This document shows, in pieces, positions 6,499 through 10,081 of a stretch of 10,081 bases of DNA. This stretch comes from an uncultured Bacilli bacterium (lineage in GTDB: Bacteria; Bacillota_I; Bacilli_A; RF39; UBA660). The notes under the pieces were generated by a model. The model did not search any database. It was not told the origin of the DNA and was given only the letters and a program-made list of their open reading frames with translations. Within the stretch, counting starts at the first letter, position 1; every line of letters starts with the position of its first letter. Position numbers and translations under genes: made by a program. The stretch spans positions 1-10,081 of the forward strand of contig CALVRQ010000084.1 of assembly GCA_944358685.1 (NCBI GenBank), read 5' to 3'.

Positions 6499-7374
6499 CT
6501 ACTCAAATTTTTTTAAAATATTTAAAAAACATTCCGGAAGTTCACTATCAAACTGCATATATTCTCCAGTCCTTGGATGAACAAATCCAAGTTCTTTCGC
6601 ATGTAAACACTGTCCACTATCATCAAATAATTTACGATTACCATAAACCGGATCATTAACAACTGGATGCCCAATATAATCCATATGTACCCTAATTTGA
6701 TGAGTTCTTCCCGTTTCCAATCTAAGTTCAATTAAAGTTGCCTTCTCATATCTTTTCAAAACCTTAAAATGAGTAACCGCTTCCTTACCATCAGCTCGAA
6801 TAGACATCTTCTTACGGTCATTCTTACTCCTTCCAATCGGGGCATCTATCTCTCCAGAATCACTAGTAATAACGCCCCAAACTAAAGCTACATATTTTCT
6901 ATAAGTTTTTTTCAAAGCAAGTTCCTCAGCCAAAATCTCATGAGCTTTATTATTTTTAGCCACCATAAGTAAACCTGTCGTATAAGCATCTATTCTATGT
7001 ACAATACCAGGTCTCTCATCGCCATTCACATCACTAAGTTTAGTATGATATAAAAGCCCATTAACTAAAGTGCCACTATAATTACCAGCTCCAGGATGTA
7101 CAACTACCCCATTAGCCTTATTAACCACAATAACATCATCATCTTCATAAACAATATCTAAATCCATTTTTTCTGGAACCACACCATCTACTTCAGTATG
7201 ATTAACAGTAACCTCGTCACCATTCTTAAGCATAAACCCAGCTTTTACTATTTTATCATTGACTAATATCTCTTTAGCCTTAATCATCTTAGTAACTTGA
7301 CTACGGCTAACATCCAAAACATCAGTTAAAAATATATCTAATCTAATATCATTTTCCTTTACTTGATACTTCAT
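6499..7374 (-). CDS. rluD: RluA-family 23S rRNA pseudouridine synthase (RluD-like)
   Basis: This is a 291-residue cytoplasmic enzyme isomerising uridine to pseudouridine in rRNA. An S4 RNA-binding domain (residues ~9-57, RLDIFLTDVLDVSRSQV) precedes the RluA catalytic domain. Landmarks are VVVHPGAG, the catalytic-Asp motif HRID (Asp129), TYRKYVALVWG, the TGRTHQIRVHM motif and DPVYG. After the catalytic Asp the sequence is AYTTGLLM where relatives usually have KDTSGLLM, a conservative variant with the catalytic residue intact. The start is ATG 7374. The longer reading from GTG 7383 is rejected because that GTG is part of the AAAAGGTGAT ribosome binding site. The gene overlaps the end of lspA by 26 bases, so the two are probably translationally coupled. 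The lspA-rluD pairing is conserved in Bacillota, supporting RluD over RluB/C-type paralogues. The exact target uridines are inferred. Confidence 0.92.
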   Translation of the reverse strand: MKYQVKENDIRLDIFLTDVLDVSRSQVTKMIKAKEILVNDKIVKAGFMLKNGDEVTVNHTEVDGVVPEKMDLDIVYEDDDVIVVNKANGVVVHPGAGNYSGTLVNGLLYHTKLSDVNGDERPGIVHRIDAYTTGLLMVAKNNKAHEILAEELALKKTYRKYVALVWGVITSDSGEIDAPIGRSKNDRKKMSIRADGKEAVTHFKVLKRYEKATLIELRLETGRTHQIRVHMDYIGHPVVNDPVYGNRKLFDDSGQCLHAKELGFVHPRTGEYMQFDSELPECFLNILKKFE

Positions 7375-7822
7375 TTTTATCACCTTTTATCATCTGAATA
7401 GCAATCAAAACCATCGAAACCACAATTGCAATATCAGCTAAATTAAATACCGGAAAATTATAGCCAAAAATATTAAAATCCAAATAATCAATCACCTGCA
7501 TATGCAAAGCCCTATCAATTAAATTACCTATAATTCCCCCAATTAACAAACCAAATGCTACCTGTTCAAAATCGCTTAACTTCTTTCCTTTTACAAACCA
7601 AAAATATATTACATTTAAAACAATAATAGAAATAACTATAAGCAAAAGCGTATTAGAACTCAAAATACTAAACGCCGCCCCCGTGTTTCCAATCAAAGTA
7701 ATACTAAAAAAACCAGGAATTACCGTCATCGACTGACCAAAACTCATAAAAAACAATAATAGATTTTTTATAATTTGGTCCAATAATATAGTTCCTAAAG
7801 TAAAACCATATAATTTTTTCAT
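7349..7822 (-). CDS. lspA: Lipoprotein signal peptidase (signal peptidase II)
   Basis: This 157-residue polytopic membrane aspartyl protease removes the signal peptide of prolipoproteins after lipidation. Four hydrophobic segments are visible (about residues 5-26, 57-77, 86-103 and 126-146). Family motifs are NTGAAFSIL (46-54), GNLIDR (99-104), VIDYLDF (110-116) and FNLADIAI (126-133). The catalytic dyad should be Asp112 and Asp130, at the usual separation. Length is normal for the family. GGTGAT ends 3 bases before the ATG. The gene ends in TGA, and reading that as Trp would extend it into rluD, which shows the standard code is used. It is first in the lspA-rluD-rhomboid operon. Confidence 0.96.
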   Translation of the reverse strand: MKKLYGFTLGTILLDQIIKNLLLFFMSFGQSMTVIPGFFSITLIGNTGAAFSILSSNTLLLIVISIIVLNVIYFWFVKGKKLSDFEQVAFGLLIGGIIGNLIDRALHMQVIDYLDFNIFGYNFPVFNLADIAIVVSMVLIAIQMIKGDKNEVSSKGK

Positions 7823-7825
7823 AAT

Positions 7826-7866
7826 ATCACCAACAAATATTATATCAGAAAAACCATATTATTCAA
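7826..7866 (-). promoter_or_regulatory. Promoter and ribosome binding site of the lspA operon
   Basis: On the minus strand TTGAAT (7866-7861), a 16-base spacer and TGATATAAT (7847-7839) form a good extended -10 promoter. GGTGAT (7831-7826) is the binding site. The leader is only about 10 bases. The -35 overlaps the -35 region expected for the divergent dCMP deaminase promoter. Confidence 0.6.
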
Positions 7867-7879
7867 AATAATAAAAATA

Positions 7880-7902
7880 TGATACAATAATTCAAGAGGT
7901 GA
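7880..7902 (+). promoter_or_regulatory. Promoter (extended -10) and ribosome binding site of the dCMP deaminase gene
   Basis: TGATACAAT at 7880-7888 is an extended -10 with 5 of 6 consensus bases. No convincing -35 is seen; position 7859-7866 (TTATTCAA) is weak and shared with the lspA promoter. AGAGGTGAT (about 7895-7903) lies just before ATG 7907. Confidence 0.5.
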
Positions 7903-7906
7903 TAAA

Positions 7907-8407
7907 ATGAATTCAAAAAAAAGAGAAGATTATTTAACTTGGGACGAATATTTTATGGCTATCACTGAATTAAGCGCCTTAAGAAGTAAAGACCCATCAA
8001 CCAGAGTTGGCGCATGCATTGTCAGTGATGATAATAGAATCCTTTCAATCGGTTATAATGGCGCACCTAATGGTTTTCACGACGATGATTTTCCGTGGAA
8101 CCGTGAAGGTGAAAACTTAAACACTAAATATCCATACGTCTGCCACGCTGAACTAAACGCCATATTAAATTACCGTGGCTCAAAAAAAGACTTAGAAAAT
8201 GCCAAATTATATGTCGATTTATTTCCATGCAATGAATGCGCTAAATTAATCATTCAATCAGGCATTAAAGAAGTCATCTACTTAAATGATAAATATGCAA
8301 AATCAGAAAATAATATCGCATCACGTACTTTATTTGATAAATGTCATATCAAATATCATAAAATTAGTATGGATAAGGAAATAATTCTTTCTATCAAAAA
8401 TAACTAA
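7907..8407 (+). CDS. Deoxycytidylate (dCMP) deaminase, animal-type sequence
   Basis: This is a 166-residue cytoplasmic zinc enzyme converting dCMP to dUMP, the substrate of thymidylate synthase. Zinc ligands and catalytic Glu are clear: His80 and Glu82 in CHAELNAI, and Cys108 and Cys111 in FPCNECAK. The segments [49 protein letters not shown] and [20 protein letters not shown] closely match my memory of human DCTD, and are further from Bacillus ComEB, which has a different insertion between these blocks. Ligand positions are complete, so activity is expected. Allosteric control by dCTP and dTTP is known in relatives but not readable here. It is a single gene, divergent from lspA and convergent with the thioredoxin gene. 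Confidence 0.94.
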   Translation: MNSKKREDYLTWDEYFMAITELSALRSKDPSTRVGACIVSDDNRILSIGYNGAPNGFHDDDFPWNREGENLNTKYPYVCHAELNAILNYRGSKKDLENAKLYVDLFPCNECAKLIIQSGIKEVIYLNDKYAKSENNIASRTLFDKCHIKYHKISMDKEIILSIKNN

Positions 8408-8443
8408 AAACTATTAGGAAAAAACCACCTAATAGTTTTATTT
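8407..8443. terminator. Bidirectional terminator shared by dCMP deaminase and thioredoxin genes
   Basis: AAAACTATTAGG (8407-8418) pairs with CCTAATAGTTTT (8428-8439) around a 9-base loop, with ATTT following. The stem begins on the last base of the deaminase stop (8405-8407) and ends on the stop of the leftward thioredoxin gene (8438-8440). The reverse strand continues TTTTTAGTTATTTTT. Confidence 0.75.
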
Positions 8444-8734
8444 CTGAATAAAAGTCAAAATTTCATCACTAGACATATAACCAATATGCATCGTATATGT
8501 ACCATCTTTTTTAAAATAGATAAGTGTAGGAACACTCATAACTCCAAACCTTTTACAAAGTTCTAAGTTTTCATCAATGTCTACCTTCATAATCTGCACT
8601 CTATCTTTAATCTCTTCAAGCTCAGGAGCAAGCATCTTACAAGGACCGCACCATGTCGCAAAAAAATCTACAAGTACATCCCCCTTACTAGTAACACTAT
8701 CAAAATTATCCAAATTACCCTTAATTATTTCCAT
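8438..8734 (-). CDS. Thioredoxin (short form)
   Basis: This 98-residue cytoplasmic disulfide reductase carries the canonical WCGPC active site (Cys29, Cys32), a buried Asp (Asp23 in VDFFATW) and the cis-Pro loop SVPTLIYF (Pro69). It is a little shorter than the usual ~105 residues, with a compact N-terminus starting directly at the first strand, and all core elements are present. There is a non-catalytic Cys60. No signal peptide is seen, so it acts in the cytoplasm. It starts 2 bases after the cvpA stop, and its AGGAGG lies inside the last codons of cvpA, so translation is coupled. General thioredoxin activity is likely, but a dedicated partner cannot be inferred. Confidence 0.95.
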   Translation of the reverse strand: MEIIKGNLDNFDSVTSKGDVLVDFFATWCGPCKMLAPELEEIKDRVQIMKVDIDENLELCKRFGVMSVPTLIYFKKDGTYTMHIGYMSSDEILTFIQK

Positions 8735-8736
8735 AA

Positions 8737-9456
8737 CTATTCCTCCTCATACTTACTTAAAACAGTTTCAATACCATCAATTTTTATTTTACCACTATCA
8801 CTCAACTTTTTAACTGTATCTACAGTAACTATTTTATATTTCAAAAATACATCTAACGTCTCTAAATTATAAGAATTTGTATCTGTACTATCTGTGTATT
8901 TATCAGCCAAACCCTTAAATTCATCTAAAACCTCAAGTGAAGTACCCGCAATATTTGAAAGAAGCGGTTTATTTTTTAATATTGGCTCACGATAAGTCGA
9001 ATTCTTGACAAAATCAACATCGACAAAATTTGGCATCGAAAGCAAATATAAAACAAAAAATACAATAACATAATTCTTAATAGCTCCAATAATCGCCCCT
9101 AATATCGTTGAAGGAACTCCTAAAATAATTGTAAATTTTAAAATGGTTTCAAAAATTCCAGTCGCAAATAATAACGCATTTAAAATTGCCATTAAAATGA
9201 AAAATACAACTATAAAAGCAATAACTTCATACACTGCAATATTTAAAACAGTTACCCCTTTAATTATACCACCAAAACTAAAGAAAGGACAAAAACTCAT
9301 TAAAAGCTCACTAACTGGATTTTTCAAAAAATAAGCAAGAACTACAACTATAATAATTCCCAAAAAACTAACAAGAGCTTTGGTAAATCCTTGTTTAGCC
9401 CCTACAAAAGCTCCAAGCAAAATAAAAATAATAATTAAAATATCTGTAATATTCAT
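8737..9456 (-). CDS. cvpA: CvpA family membrane protein
   Basis: This 239-residue protein has four hydrophobic segments (about residues 4-20, 28-45, 70-95 and 108-140) followed by a ~95-residue polar, mostly helical tail. The N-terminal pattern DILIIIFILLGAFVGAKQGF, with its Gly-rich first helix, and the GAIIGAIKN stretch in the last helix are typical of CvpA. In enterobacteria the family is linked to colicin V production and envelope stress tolerance; its molecular role is not established. AAAGGAGA precedes the ATG. Its neighbours (rnhC divergent, thioredoxin downstream) recall the rnhC-zapA-cvpA region of Bacillus, where trxA lies further downstream. zapA, polX and mutS2 are absent here between rnhC and thioredoxin. 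Confidence 0.85.
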   Translation of the reverse strand: MNITDILIIIFILLGAFVGAKQGFTKALVSFLGIIIVVVLAYFLKNPVSELLMSFCPFFSFGGIIKGVTVLNIAVYEVIAFIVVFFILMAILNALLFATGIFETILKFTIILGVPSTILGAIIGAIKNYVIVFFVLYLLSMPNFVDVDFVKNSTYREPILKNKPLLSNIAGTSLEVLDEFKGLADKYTDSTDTNSYNLETLDVFLKYKIVTVDTVKKLSDSGKIKIDGIETVLSKYEEE

Positions 9457-9462
9457 ATCTAT

Positions 9463-9506
9463 TCTCCTTTAACATAATTATATTACATTTAATTTCAAAA
9501 AGTAAA
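9463..9506 (-). promoter_or_regulatory. Promoter and ribosome binding site of the cvpA-thioredoxin operon
   Basis: On the minus strand TTTACT (9506-9501), an 18-base spacer and TATAAT (9482-9477) form a plausible promoter. AAAGGAGA (about 9470-9463) is the binding site. Unlike the others here, this -10 lacks the TG extension. Confidence 0.5.
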
Positions 9507-9513
9507 GCCTTTA

Positions 9514-9555
9514 TTGTGATAATAAAAGAAATATGATAAAATATTTACAGGTGAT
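9514..9555 (+). promoter_or_regulatory. Promoter and ribosome binding site of rnhC
   Basis: TTGTGA (9514-9519), a 17-base spacer and TGATAAAAT (9534-9542, extended -10) are followed by AGGTGAT (9549-9555), 3 bases before ATG 9559. It lies back to back with the cvpA promoter; their -35 boxes are 7 bases apart. Confidence 0.6.
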
Positions 9556-9558
9556 TAG

Positions 9559-10081
9559 ATGAAAAAAGAACCAGTTAAAACAATAACTTTAAAAGTTAGT
9601 GAAAATACCATGAATAAAATGAACGAATATTTCGAAGATAAAAAACGTTTAAAAACTCCACCATATGCTGTTTTTCAAGCTGATGAAGCAGACACAGTTG
9701 TCACTTTATATCAATCAGGTAAAGTCGTCTTTCAAGGTATAAGCGCCGATATTGATGCAAATCTATGGTCACAAATGGAAAAAAACTTAAATCCTGATAA
9801 AAAGGTTGACATGAAAATAGCCGGAGAAAAAAAGAAAGAAACCAAAAAAAATTCTAAAGTCTACTATGCAAACACCATTGGTTCAGACGAAGTTGGAACT
9901 GGTGACTTTTTTGGACCAATCGTTGTTACCGCTTCTTATGTCACTAAAGAAAACATACCATTCTTAGAAAATTTAGGAGTCAAAGATTCTAAAAAATTAA
10001 CTGATGAACAAATTTTAAAAATAACTCCACAAATTATAAAAAAAATACCTTATTACACCATGACCTTATCAAATAAAGAAT
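9559..10081 (+). CDS. rnhC: Ribonuclease HIII, N-terminal part (cut by window end)
   Basis: The first 174 residues of an enzyme that cuts the RNA strand of RNA-DNA hybrids, Mg-dependent and cytoplasmic. Residues ~5-85 form the TBP-like N-terminal substrate-binding domain characteristic of RNase HIII (DUF3378), followed by a Lys-rich linker (~90-100). The catalytic domain opens with GSDEVGTGDFFGP, giving the first two acidic residues of the active site, Asp110 and Glu111. The DEVGTGD form, as opposed to DEAGRG, distinguishes HIII from HII. VKDSKKL (141-147) is the conserved segment after it. The remaining two catalytic acids lie beyond the window. Start and binding site are unambiguous. The gene is divergent from cvpA. 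Confidence 0.95.
   Translation, partial: MKKEPVKTITLKVSENTMNKMNEYFEDKKRLKTPPYAVFQADEADTVVTLYQSGKVVFQGISADIDANLWSQMEKNLNPDKKVDMKIAGEKKKETKKNSKVYYANTIGSDEVGTGDFFGPIVVTASYVTKENIPFLENLGVKDSKKLTDEQILKITPQIIKKIPYYTMTLSNKE

Noticed and set aside
7349..7351. TGA at the end of lspA as a possible Trp codon (Mycoplasma code)
   Set aside because: LspA has normal family length at this TGA, reading through would enter rluD in another frame, and Trp residues in the window are encoded by TGG.
1..10081. CRISPR array, insertion sequence, prophage, tRNA or rRNA
   Set aside because: I saw no regularly spaced direct repeats, transposase or integrase frames, phage genes, attachment-like repeats or recognisable tRNA or rRNA sequence.

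Overview
The window is a very AT-rich (roughly 30% G+C by eye), gene-dense piece of a low-GC Gram-positive genome (Bacillota). RNase HIII, LspA next to a RluD-type pseudouridine synthase, CvpA next to thioredoxin, a rhomboid resembling the YqgP/GluP family, a PASTA-repeat surface protein and strong AGGAGG or AGGTGAT ribosome binding sites all fit that group. TGA is used as a stop (lspA) and Trp is encoded by TGG, so the reassigned Mycoplasma code does not apply. An uncultured host-associated Bacilli or Erysipelotrichia-like organism is my best guess, at low confidence.

Layout. Positions 1-467 hold the 3' end of a PASTA-repeat surface protein on the + strand. It is followed by two hairpin terminators, with a structured stretch between them that could be a small RNA. 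Positions 779-4318 (-) encode a large secreted glucosaminidase (autolysin) with SH3-like domains, four Ig-like DUF5011-type repeats and a duplicated C-terminal module I do not recognise. Divergent from it, 4475-5332 (+) encodes a CDP-alcohol phosphatidyltransferase with a long hydrophilic tail. This gene converges on a three-gene operon read leftward: lspA (7822-7349), rluD (7374-6499) and a rhomboid protease (6490-5348). Divergent from lspA is a dCMP deaminase of the form seen in animals (7907-8407, +). It converges on a two-gene operon, cvpA (9456-8737) and a short thioredoxin (8734-8438). The 5' part of rnhC (RNase HIII, + strand from 9559) runs off the right edge.

How it fits together. 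Most genes belong to envelope biology (peptidoglycan remodelling and sensing, phospholipid synthesis, lipoprotein maturation, intramembrane proteolysis) or to nucleic-acid and nucleotide housekeeping (RluD, dCMP deaminase, RNase HIII). Regulation looks minimal and compact. Divergent pairs are separated by 84-156 bp, with extended -10 promoters close to TGATAWAAT. Two convergent pairs share bidirectional terminators that overlap their coding ends.

I see no mobile element, CRISPR array, tRNA, rRNA, toxin-antitoxin pair or phage module, and no clear sign of a new multi-gene system. The most interesting items are the duplicated C-terminal module of the autolysin, the cysteine-bearing divergent PASTA-like end domain, the animal-type dCMP deaminase and the possible small RNA.
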